From assembly GCA_964058845.1 (NCBI GenBank), contig CAXKVR010000027.1, positions 62,001-126,000 on the forward strand: 64,000 nucleotides of DNA, given 5' to 3'. Source of the DNA: Carex sylvatica (taxonomy: Eukaryota > Streptophyta > Magnoliopsida > Poales > Cyperaceae). A program made the translations under genes and the position numbers. The notes beneath the pieces are model-generated. The model saw only the letters and a program-made list of their open reading frames with translations, was not told the DNA's origin and did not search any database. Shown here one piece after another: positions 49,666-59,795 of this stretch (positions are counted from its first letter, which is position 1; every line of letters begins with the position of its first letter).

Positions 49666-50375
49666 ACTGTCAAAGATATATATCTCTCTCTCTAATTGTG
49701 TGTGTTTTTTGTGTTAATATTCCATTTATAACAGAAAAAGGGATTATTTAGTTTGCATTTGATTTTAATACCAGTATATATTTTTTACTACCTATTCGTT
49801 TATTTTCTTTAAAATGAGATACCAATAATATTTTATTTAATCTTACTCTGCTTAAATACGAAAGATTTGCTACGGAGGCTTAAGGACCAATTATAGCGGT
49901 ACAGTCCCCCCAATTAAGATCTCGTGATTAGATTTCAGCATGACTGAATTATAGCGGTACATTAATTTTAAAAGCTGCGTAGGAGTGTGATGCATACCTA
50001 AAGACTATTACTCAAAAAGGAAAAATAATGAACAAGATTTTATATTCAATTGATTATTAATCCAAGCCAAGCGTTCTTGATTTAACTACATTTTTTTATT
50101 AAAATGATTTAACATTTAACTAACATTGATGATAATTTATTAAACAAGCTATTCGTCTCACAACGCATCGGAACATCCGCTGTACAATCCGATTCTAATT
50201 TTTTATTTTCCTTCACCATCGCTGTGAATGCTCCGATTGATATACCTCCCAACGTGATCAAGAAAGATCTAAAAAAATGAGTAATTTTTTTTTTTTTAAG
50301 AACAAGTAAATCAGCTTGATGTATAAAAGAACTAAAGACTTTATTCTAAGTTTCTAAATACATATATATATACAT
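49666..50375. other. Gene-free AT-rich stretch
   Basis: No gene or clear repeat recognised. It ends in the TATATACAT tract into which a family B element inserted. Confidence 0.4.
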
Positions 50376-50790
50376 GAGTAAGTCTACCATACATTGCAAT
50401 GCATAGGCACCTCTATGCATTGGACTATAAATCACGGATTCAAAGTTCAAATGACCGATCCAAACCGTTCATCTTGTTCTCCATATTAATATGTGCTTGG
50501 AGACCAAATTTTATATTTTTTAGAATTTTTTTACTATTTATTAAGCCATATTGAAAATCGCTGATCCAACGGTTACAGTAAAATCAAAAGGCACCGTTGG
50601 ATCAGTGATTTTCAAAGTGACTTAATAAATAGTAAAAAAATTCCAAAAAATATAAAATTTGGTCTCCAAGCACATATTAATATGGAGAACAAGATGAACG
50701 GTTTGGATCGGTCATTTAGACTTTGAATCCGTGATTTATAGTCCAATGCATAGAGGTGCCTATGCATTGCAATGTATGGTAGACTTACTC
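50376..50790. mobile_element. Family B foldback MITE, copy 3, perfect 9-bp TSD
   Basis: Perfect inverted ends GAGTAAGTCTACCATACATT and complement, then the shared core (GCTTGGAGACCAAATTT, TTTTTTTACTATTTATTAAG) and a centre of the CCACTTT/GATCCAACGGTTAC type. TATATACAT flanks both sides (50367-50375, 50791-50799). Confidence 0.9.
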
Positions 50791-50831
50791 TATATACATA
50801 TATTATATTATATATACATGTACATATATTA

Positions 50832-51255
50832 GAGGTTGGCTACTATGCTTATATAAGCATATCCCACATATGCTTATAACTCATTTTTGTGTTTCCAATG
50901 TCCAAATGGTCGATCTGAACCATTCATCTTGTTCTCCATATTAATATGTGCTTGGAGACTAAATTTTACATTTTTATGAATTTTTTTACTATTTATTAAG
51001 CCACTTTGAAAATCGCTGATCCAACGGTGACTGCACAAAACAGTAAAATCAGCAGCCACCGTTGGATTAATAATTTTCAAAGTGGCTTAATAAATAGTAA
51101 AAAAATTCAGAAAAATGTAAAATTTAGTCTCCAAGCACATATTAATATGGAGAACAAGATGAACGGTTCAGATCGACCATTTGGACATTGGAAACACAAA
51201 AATGAGTTATAAGCATATGTGGGGATATGCTTATATAAGCATAGTAGCCAACCTC
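50832..51255. mobile_element. Family B foldback MITE, copy 4, perfect 10-bp TSD
   Basis: Ends GAGGTTGGCTACTATGCTTA and complement, with an inner palindrome GCTTATATAAGC, then the shared core and the GATCCAACGG centre. ACATATATTA flanks both sides (50822-50831, 51256-51265). Mirror-image short ORFs across it are symmetry artefacts. Confidence 0.9.
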
Positions 51256-51300
51256 ACATATATTATATATACATGTACATATATTATATATACATGTACA

Positions 51301-51721
51301 GAGGTTGGCTACTATGCTTATATAAGCATATCCCCACATATGCTTATAACTCATTTTTGTGTTTCTAATGTCCAAATGGTCGATCTGAACCGTTAGATGT
51401 GTTCTCTACATTGAAATGTGCTTGGAGACCAAATTTTACATTTTTCTAAATTTTTTTACTATTTATTAAGCCACTTTGAAAATCGTTGATCCAACGGTGA
51501 CTTAACAAAACAGTAAAATCAGAAGCCACCGTTGGATCAACGATCTTCAAAGTGGCTTAATAAATAGTAAATTCAGAAAAATGTAAAATTTGGTCTCTAA
51601 GCACATTTCAATATAGAGATCACATCTAACGGTTCAGATCAACCATTTGGACATTGGAATAACAAAAATGAGTTATAAGCATATGTGGGGATATGCTTAT
51701 ATAAGCATAGTAGCCAACCTC
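51301..51721. mobile_element. Family B foldback MITE, copy 5, perfect 10-bp TSD
   Basis: Same terminal module as copy 4, only 45 bp away. The core differs in detail: it reads GTTAGATGTG..TCTACATTGAAATGTGC where copy 4 reads CATCTTGTTCTCCATATTAA. TACATGTACA flanks both sides (51291-51300, 51722-51731), so it inserted independently rather than by local tandem duplication. Confidence 0.9.
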
Positions 51722-51753
51722 TACATGTACATACACACACACACATATATATA

Positions 51754-52167
51754 GAGGAGGGTTCAAATGCACCCAAATTTTTGTGCACCCAAATACACCC
51801 TATCTTTCAAATCTTTTTTCTCCTTTTTCAAAGTCCGAATAGTCAATCCGAACCGTTAGATGCGATCTATATATTAAGATGTGCTTGGAGACCAAATTTT
51901 ACATTTTTTTGAATTTTTTTACTATTTTTTTAGATTTATTGAAAATCGCTGTTTTTAGCAAATCTGGACCATAAAAAACAGCGATTTTCAATAAATCTAA
52001 AAATATAGTAAAAAAATTTCAAAAAATGTAAAATTTGGTCTCCAAGTACATCTTAATATATAGATCGCATCTAACGGTTCGGATTGACTGTTTTGACTTT
52101 GAAAACAGAGATAAAAGATAGGGTGCATTTGAGTGCACAAAAATTTGAGTGCATTTGAACCCTCCTC
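51754..52167. mobile_element. Family B foldback MITE, copy 6
   Basis: Ends GAGGAGGGTTCAAATGCACC and inverse, shared core, and a centre with TTTTTTTAGATTTATTGAAA and GGACCATAAAAAACAGCG, unlike copies 3-5. Flanks ATATATATA on both sides (51745-51753, 52168-52176) lie in a TA repeat. Confidence 0.85.
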
Positions 52168-52210
52168 ATATATATATAGACCATCACAATAGGTTGAGAC
52201 CATAGAGTAA

Positions 52211-53110
52211 GGCTGCTAATAATTAAGATTCGGCTCAAATTCAGCTTGGCTCAATGAGAAAAGTAAAATGATTCTGTTTTAGCTCGATTCGATTCAGCTT
52301 ATGTAAACAATTGGTTCGACTAGGTTCGGCTCGCAAGCCGGCTCATATTTTTAAATTATTTGGGAAAGAGACTTAGGATGTCCTAATAACAATCTTGAAA
52401 GAACAGCTGTTTCTTGGATGTGACCAAATAAAAAAGGAGTAAAACTTTGCGCCGTTAATGCAAGCATCTTCTATCACAATAAATCGAAGGCCGTTAATTG
52501 TTTGACCAACGGTTGAGATCTTTTCAAAGGACACGAATAATAAGGGCCCAAGTATTCGATCTTGGACCTGATTGATCCGAAGGTTGAACAGACAATTGCA
52601 GCTAACTGTGCTAAGAGAGATGATAAGGGTAAATGTGTAATTTCAAAACCTGGCAGAAAACCGCTTGAATTACGACCAGGTTTTTCCTTGACCCATGGAG
52701 TAATACCTGACTCGGTTAGGAGTTAGGACCACCACGGGTCCACGAGGGGACCATATTAGAAAGATCTCAACCGTTGGTCGAACAATTAACGGCCTTTGAT
52801 TTATTGTAAAAGAAAATCCTTGCATTAACGGTGCAAAGTTTTACCCTTTGTTGATTTGGTCACAGCCGATAAACATCTGTTCTTTCAAAATTGATATTCG
52901 GACATCCTAAGTCTCTTTCCCAAAATAGTATACAAATATGAGCTGGCTCACGAACTTATGAGTCGAGTCAAGTGTTTACATGAGTCGAGTTGAATTGAAT
53001 TTTTTCTTTTAAAATTGAGCCGAGTTGAGTTCGGACTTTTTTCTATTTCGAGTTCAATTCGTTATGAAATATTGAGCCGCTCAACTCATTGAGACTAATT
53101 AGCAGCCCTA
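52211..53110. mobile_element. Family E foldback element, possibly nested
   Basis: GGCTGCTAATAATTAAGATT at the left, and ATTAGCAGCC at the right as inverse. GGCTC/CGACT-rich outer arms (about 52211-52360, 52925-53110) match the half copy at 11898-12170. Inside, a second inverted repeat starts at GGGAAAGAGACTTAGG (about 52361) and ends in its inverse (about 52921). It carries GGCCGTTAATTGTTTGACCA versus its complement. The half copy lacks this inner part, so an inner foldback may have inserted into an outer Mutator-like one. No TSD found. Confidence 0.65.
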
Positions 53111-54044
53111 CCAAAGAGCATAGACGGTGTTTTTACTAAAATATCCAGTTTAGTTTCATAATTCGATTTGGATACGCAATACATTTAAGAACAACGTTTC
53201 AAGATTCGGAATCTTGGATAGCATAATTCTATTTTTTTAACTTATTTTATTTTGACACTGTCCGAATTATTATCTGAATTTATTCCAACAGTAACACTGC
53301 ATGGAGCCTTGGAAGGATAATTTTGGTTAAATTAGTTTAACGTAATATATTTATGGAATATGAAATATAGCATAATTTTGAAAAGTAGAGGATTAATCCA
53401 CCGATTTCTATAATCAATTTGATCATATTCAGGTTAACTGGTAGTGCATTAATTCACTTACAAAACAACAAGCCATAAAGCAACATAAAGCTACACAAAA
53501 ATAATCTGCACATACATCAGTTTTTCCAAAAACAACCCAACAAAAATAAGAAATGTACTACTGTCAATCTATCAAAAAAGAAAAGAAAAAGAAAAAAAAA
53601 GAAATGTAAGCACAATCTTAATCATCCAATAAATCTCAATCCACCGAATCCTCATCAGTCAAGTCTTTTTCTAGACGTTGGACTTAAAAGGTTAAGGTGG
53701 TCAGCCCCAAAATACTTCTGAATAATTTCTAAAAAAACTTTCCTGCATTCCTCCACCTCTGTCATAGCTATCAAGATCTCCACTGTTGTGCTCAAGCATG
53801 TTGATCTCCTCAGTCTGGATTTGATATGGTAAGTCCTTAATATTAAATATAGCATAATTGTCATGATACATTTATGGAATAACATTTGGCAAATTTGAAT
53901 AGTTCAGGAATGATTTTTACATTCATAATTTCACTTGAATGAGAGTTTAATATTGTAATAGGTAATGTAGGAATATCCTATTTAAAATTCCGATTCCAAT
54001 CAAACTTCTTCTATAATCTAGACAGAACCTGGTAACTATTTATT
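53111..54044. other. Gene-poor stretch with one unassigned reading frame
   Basis: Mostly AT-rich. The minus frame at 53885-53655 has a protein-like C-terminal part (TEVEECRKVFLEIIQKYFG) and less biased composition at 53640-53830. It may be a gene fragment. I do not recognise the family. Confidence 0.25.
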
Positions 54045-54344
54045 AAAACTCGAACTATTGGTTTTGGACCGTTTTTTTTTCCTTACCACCTAATAAATTA
54101 GAATTAAATGAATACCACACATTAATTCTGAATTCATATTCCACCACGAACTCAGACTCAGTCCGCGCACGGATCCCAATCGGTGCGCGGACTGGATATG
54201 CGTATCGAAATTATTATTTTTTAATATTTTTTTTGAATTTTTTACTAATCCGTCCGCATACCTAGTATGCGAATGGATTTTTTTATTTTATTTTTTAGTT
54301 CTGTTATGAATTGTTTGAAATTTTTTGACTAATTTTTTTTAGTT

Positions 54345-56240
54345 CTAAAATCAACAAGGAAAGCTTGTATGACCTGTAGGGATTTCATGTGTATGTCAAG
54401 AGGGTAAAAATAAAAAAAATTTAACTCAATACACAACGGATCTCATTTGTATGACAATTGCAAGTAATATTACGTTAAATAAATTCTTCTAGCATCTCAT
54501 GTGCTTCAAATAAAATTAAATAAATTTATTTCTCACATAAAATGAGATAATAATTCATACGTAAAGAGATTGTCAAATCTCTTGTTAGAGAGAAATTAAT
54601 TTTCCTTCTAGATCTCTTGGAACCGCCGTTCTTTTAGAAGCACCTCTTGATTCACTTTGAACCTAAACAACGAACTACCATACATCTTAGATAGATGGAT
54701 GTGGAGTTCAAGGCTTACATCCAACCACCTAGCAAGAAGAGATGAGAGAATTTTAGCCTAGGAGCAATCCCCACAAATTTTTGCCAAAGAGAGGCCTTTC
54801 TATTTTCGGCCAAAGAGAAAGAGAAAAAATGTGGCTGCTCAAAGAGATAATTTTGGCTAGGGTATATGACAGAAATTTTGTATAAATTTTCCTTAATTAC
54901 ACCCCCTTTAAATAAGCAAGGATTAGGACAACTCTTTGTGTAAGGTTTGAATCAATTACACAAATGCCACTAATCTTGTTTAACCATCTTATGCTCTCTT
55001 TAATCTCATCTTACAATTGGTTTAATAAATTAATTTATGAACAAATAATATTAGTCATATTATTCTATTATATAATATCTCTATTATTCTTATAATGCAT
55101 TTAAACATTATACCAAATAATATTTGCACACCTTCATAAATTTATTTATTATCTAAGCATGTCATATTATGACATTTTATTTTAGCATTTCATCTAATTT
55201 ATTTTATCTTATATATCATTATGAAATATAAAATACTTGTTGTTTCTCTTCAGTTGGTGTGACCGTATAGATGATCTATGTCATCTTGGCAATAATATAA
55301 AACTTTATATTATTAACTATAAGAGGTTCAATCATTACATTATAGTTATTCAAACGACATAGTAATCATTTATTCAATCCACTAATTTTGTGTCTATCAT
55401 TGTCACATGATATTATCAATAATATGCAAAATGAGATCGTGTCATTCTTGCATTATATTCATTTTCTTGGTCTCTCAAGTGAATTATAATTATAACTACA
55501 TCAGTTATATTGCATGCAATATAATTTCACTTTACCAAGGAGCCCAGTAATATCATAACTCAAATTGAGGGACAATGATAATATTAACATATAGATTTCT
55601 CTCGCACAAGTTGTATACAACGAACTACTATTTTATTCATATCATAAGATAATATTTAAATAGCAATCACATTATATACTTCTCATATGAAAAACCTACA
55701 CATCTCATATCTAAGATTCTAAAGACACAATGAAAATAATAATGACACAAAACACAATCCATATAATGTTCCATTCATTTATGTCATGTTCAATATATAA
55801 AATACACATTTATATATATATATATGTAATTAAATGATAAACCTTTATTAACATTTATAGAACTTCAATGTATTTTAATCTACATGATAACCTTCCTCTG
55901 TAATTAATGTTTCTTCATAATTACCACGATTGTGAATTTTTTTTTTAGGATTATATGTTTCTCATTTTTAAGAGTTCTATGGTTCAAGACCAAATGCATA
56001 TTCTTGAACACTTCTAAAATATAGCATATTAATCTCAAAGAACATGAATACATAATAATAATATTCAAAATTATGAACAATACATAAATCATTACAAAAA
56101 AATAATAACTTTTAAAACACATATCTTTCATAACCCAGTATTCGTTTTGCCTAGAAGTCTAGAACACTGAACACACATCTGTATATGACTTGTTTTGCTT
56201 CTCAAGAAAACTATATGAAACAAAAACTCATTTAACTCAA
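54345..56240. mobile_element. LTR-like non-coding insertion inside the family C element
   Basis: No ORF of interest. 55250-55600 is homologous in order to 27060-27560 (see that entry), so it belongs to the same retrotransposon-like non-coding family. Termini and TSD not identified. Confidence 0.35.
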
Positions 56241-56260
56241 CTTCTGTTTGATTTTCTCAG

Positions 56261-56351
56261 GTGGCTATGATTTAGTTTGTTATAATGATTCAATTGCTCA
56301 GATAAGTGCTCCTTTTTCAGCTATTCCTCATACTTTCTCTTTTGACTGTAC
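56261..56351 (+). other. Exon-like island flanked by splice signals
   Basis: ATTTTCTCAG precedes 56261 and GTAATT follows 56351. The 91-bp interval is open in a frame with balanced, protein-like composition (GYDLVCYNDSIAQ then ISAPFSAIPHTFSFDC). It lies between the arms of the family C foldback, the arrangement expected of a gene fragment captured by a Mutator-like element. The parent gene is not recognised, and chance cannot be excluded over 30 codons. Confidence 0.3.
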
Positions 56352-57100
56352 GTAATTACACTTTGGTCTTTTTGTTAACTTTCTAAACAATTGCATGATT
56401 TTTATTTCAAACAATTCATAACAAGAACTAAAAAAAATGTATATATATGTCCGCATACCTAGTATGCGGATGGATTAGTAAAAAATTAAACAATATATAT
56501 TAAAAAAATCAGTTTCGATACACATATTTAGTCTGTGCACCGATTGGGATTCATGTGCGGACTGAGTTCGAGTTCATGATGGAATTTGAATTCAGAATTA
56601 ATAGATGGTATTCATTTAATTCTGATTTATTAAGGTGATAAGAATTTAATTCTGATTTATTAAGGTGATAAGGAAAAAAATTTCGGAGTTTTGAACGTCC
56701 GAAGTTCCTTCAATCTGAGAAAAGAAGTATATATATTAAAATATGAAATTGAATATAGATTTCGGATTCGATTAATTTCATATAATACGAAAGACAATAA
56801 GACAAAAGTATAAAGTATTTTGACGATTTTTTTATTTATATCCAAAAATAAAATAAAATTTAAAAAAATAATCAAATTGTATTTTCAAAACTACCTAAAC
56901 TGAAATTTTTTTTTTCGATTTTAGTATCAATTACCATAATTTTTTTTTCCAAAAATTAATATCTAAAACCGGAAAAAAAATTCCGGTATCCAATTCCGGA
57001 ATTTTTTTTTTTAGTTTTTAGTTCCAAAATCAAATTTTTTTTTTTCAAAAATAGGATTTTCATTTTTTTTTAATAAAACTCGTTTACATATATTATATAT

Positions 57101-57512
57101 GAGTAAAGCTAGGATGTGATGTGCTCACCAAGAGAGTTTGGTGAGCACAACTCTAAAAGTTCATTGGATCGACTTCAAACATTAAATCTAAACCGTTGAA
57201 ATTCATGTACTTCATGAGTGATGCATGTACATGTAAAATTTTGAAAATTTTGAGTTTATTTGCTGCACGATCAAGTGGTCAAAGAAATGAATGTTTTATA
57301 AGTTAATTTATAAGTTGTTTTATATATTCAATTTTTATTATTTCTTTGACCACTTGACCGTTTTGCAAATAAACTCGAAACTTTCAAAATTTTGCATGTA
57401 TATGTATCACTCATGAAGTACATGAATTCGACATTTGATGCCGATCCGATATACTGTTGGAGTTGTGCTCACCAAACTCTCTTGGTGAGCACATCACACC
57501 CTAGCTTTGTTC
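57101..57512. mobile_element. Family A foldback MITE, near-perfect 9-bp TSD
   Basis: Ends GAGTAAAGCTAGGATGTGAT versus inverse of CACACCCTAGCTTTGTTC. The inner hairpin is GTGCTCACCAAGAGAGTTTG with its inverse, then core TGATGCATGTACATG and GACCACTTGACC. Flanks ATTATATAT and ATTTTATAT match at 8 of 9. Confidence 0.8.
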
Positions 57513-57599
57513 ATTTTATATACATATACACACACACACATGTATTATATGATATATACATACACATATATTATATTATATTATATATACATATATTAT

Positions 57600-58245
57600 A
57601 AAAAAATGAGTTTATAAAAAAACAAAAAAAAATAAAAACACCGTTTATAAACAAAATACCGATCTTTGTATGTCTGCCGTTGAACGAAAAGTTAAACTGA
57701 ATTTTTGAGCCACTAAAAGATATTTTTTTTAAATTCTGATATTTTGGATGCCCGGAGTTTTTTTTCGGGATGATATTCGGATTCATCTCATCCCCCCCTT
57801 TTGAAAAGTGGTCATATGCCCAAATCTGACTTTCCTAGCCAAAGTTATGGTTGTTTAAAGTTTTTTCGAAAGTTGAACTTAAAAAAATCATAACTAACTG
57901 TAAAAAAATCCAAATAAATTGAAATTTGTGTCAATTCTGTGTATTTTTAAATTCTCTACATGTTGGTGTAATCACTTTTATAATTTTGTCCCTGTATCAA
58001 TCCAGACTTACTGATTTACCATCAGAGGTCAAATTTGATATACATATACATATATTATACATATAAATTTTTTATTTATATCTAAAAAAAAAAAAAATTC
58101 CGGTCTTAACACCAATTATCGAAAAAATTTAGTGCCTCAAAAATTCAGTTCAAGTTTTCGTTCAACGGTAAGAATACAACGATCGATATTTTGTTTATAA
58201 ACGTCGTTTAAGTTTTTTTTTTATAAACTCATTTTTTTTTATAAT
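57600..58245. repeat. Inner inverted repeat
   Basis: 57600-57720 (ATGAGTTTATAAAAAAAC, GTTTATAAACAAAATACCGA, GTTGAACGAAAAGTTAAACT) is inverted at about 58115-58245. 58060-58110 also resembles the outer arms. Loop about 57790-58060 without features. Confidence 0.6.
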
Positions 58246-58288
58246 ATATGTATATGTATATATAATATAATACATGTATATATATGTA

Positions 58289-58721
58289 GGATTTGGCTAC
58301 AGTACTATGGGTTACATAGAAGGCTACGGTGCTACGGCTTAATATTCGAGTTTTTAAAATCCTAACGGTTGATCCAAACCGTTCATCTTGTTCTCCATAT
58401 TAATATGTGTTTCGAGACCAAATTTTACATTTTTAGGAAATTTTTTGCTATTTTTTTAGATTGGTAGAAAATCACTTGATCTAAAAAATTCTGCACCATT
58501 CAGATATTTGATTTTCTACCTATCTAAAAAAATAGTAAAAAATTTCCAAAAAATGTAAAATTTGGTCTTCAAACACATATTAATATGGAGAACAAGATGA
58601 ATAGTTTGGATCAACCGTTAGAATTTTAAAAACTCGAATATTGAACCGTAGCACCGTAGCCCTCTATGCAACCCATAGTACCGTAGCCCTCTATGCAACC
58701 CATAGTACCGTAGCCAAATCC
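58289..58721. mobile_element. Family B foldback MITE, copy 7, perfect 10-bp TSD
   Basis: Ends GGATTTGGCTACAGTACTAT with GGTGCTACGG, and inverse; shared core; centre of the TTTTTTTAGAT type. TATATATGTA flanks both sides (58279-58288, 58722-58731). The right terminal module has a 27-bp tandem duplication (58653-58679, 58680-58706). Confidence 0.9.
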
Positions 58722-58741
58722 TATATATGTATATATAATAT

Positions 58742-59165
58742 GAGATGGACTTGGGTGAGCCATGGCTCACCAAGCGTTTGTACTCCACGTCGTATTTTTA
58801 TTTTGAAAGTTCAAACGATCGATCCGAACTGTTAGATGTGATCTCTATATTGAAATGTGCTTGGAGACCAAATTTTACATTTTTTTGGAATTTTTTTACT
58901 ATTTATTAAGCATTTTTTAAAATTATTGTTTTGCTGTGAACAATAAAAAACTGTAAAATTTTATGGACCATCGGATTAGCAATTTTCAAAAATACTTAAT
59001 AAATAGTAAAAAATTTCCAAAAAATATAAAATTTCGTCTTGAAGCACATTTCAATATGGAGAACAAGATGAACGGTTCGGATTGGTTGTTTGAATTTTCT
59101 AAATGACTAAAATGAGTCATGACTCACCAATGCGAAATAAGCCATGTCTCATTTTAGCCCAACTC
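58742..59165. mobile_element. Family B foldback MITE, copy 8, perfect 10-bp TSD
   Basis: Ends GAGATGGACTTGGGTGAGCC and a diverged inverse (GAGTTGGGCTAAAATGAG), shared core (GCTTGGAGACCAAATTT, ACTATTTATTAAG) on both arms. TATATAATAT flanks both sides (58732-58741, 59166-59175). Confidence 0.88.
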
Positions 59166-59194
59166 TATATAATATATGTATATGTATATATGTA

Positions 59195-59617
59195 GAGGAG
59201 GGTTCAAATGCATCCAAATTTTTGTGCACCCAAATGCACTATATCTTTCAAATTCTTTTTCTCCGTTTTCAAAGTCCGAATAGTTAATCCGAACTATTAG
59301 ATGCGATCTATATATTAAGATGTACTTGGAGACCAAATTTTATATTTTTTGGAATTTTTTTACTATTTATTAAGCCACTTTGAAAATCACTGATTTTACA
59401 CTTTCTGAACCATTGGATCAGCGATTTTCAAAGTGGTTTAATAAATAGTAAAAAAAAATTCAAAAAATATAAAATTTGGACTCCAAGTACATCTTAATAT
59501 ATATATCACATCTAACGGTTCGGATTGACTGTTTTGACTTTGAAAACGGAGATAAAAGATATGAAATATAGGGTGCATTTGGGTGCACAAAAATTTGGGT
59601 GCATTTGAACCCTCCTC
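59195..59617. mobile_element. Family B foldback MITE, copy 9, perfect 9-bp TSD
   Basis: Terminal module GAGGAGGGTTCAAATGCA as in copy 6, but the centre is the CCACTTTGAAAATCACTGAT type of copies 3-5. ATATATGTA flanks both sides (59186-59194, 59618-59626). Confidence 0.9.
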
Positions 59618-59795
59618 ATATATGTAAATGAGTTTAAAAAAAAATAAAATTCCATTTCCGGAAAAAAAAATCGGTAATTGGTGCTAAAACTGGAAAAAAA
59701 AAAAATTTCGATTTGAGTAGTTTTGAAAATACAACGATATTTGGTTATTTTTTAAAATTTTATTTTATTTTTGGATATAAATATAAAAATCCATC

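Larger units (their letters stand above)
54045..56690. mobile_element. Family C foldback element, interrupted copy
   Basis: Arms at about 54045-54340 and 56400-56690 match the two arms of 48625-49665 (CCACCACGAACTCAGACT, CCCAATCGGTGCGCGGACTG, GTCCGCATACCTAGTATGCG, GTTATGAATTGTTTGAAA). About 2.06 kb of unrelated sequence (54341-56400) replaces the original centre. The right arm has a tandem duplication of about 29 bp containing ATTCTGATTTATTAAGG at about 56612-56670. Confidence 0.65.
56825..59795. mobile_element. Outer foldback pair enclosing five nested elements
   Basis: Left arm about 56825-57090 and right arm about 59628-59795 are inverted copies: TTATATCCAAAAATAAAATA, TATTTTCAAAACTAC, a CCAATTACC/TCAATTACC stretch, and ACTCGTTTACATATAT versus ATATATGTAAATGAGT. 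Between them a TA-rich loop holds a family A element, an inner inverted repeat and three family B elements, each separated by TA microsatellite. Confidence 0.65.

Noticed and set aside
50874..51396. Mirrored short ORFs in both orientations
   Set aside because: Symmetry artefacts of family B hairpins.
50376..52176. CRISPR-like array of repeats and spacers
   Set aside because: The repeats are inverted, hundreds of bases long and flanked by TSDs in a plant genome. They are transposons.
52202..53119. TSD for the family E element
   Set aside because: ATAGAGTAA and TACCAAAGA do not match at any reasonable offset.
53640..53885. Possible relationship to CAP-G because a shifted frame ends in DLTDEDSVD
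   Set aside because: The similarity is limited to a short acidic tail, and that frame is full of stops upstream.
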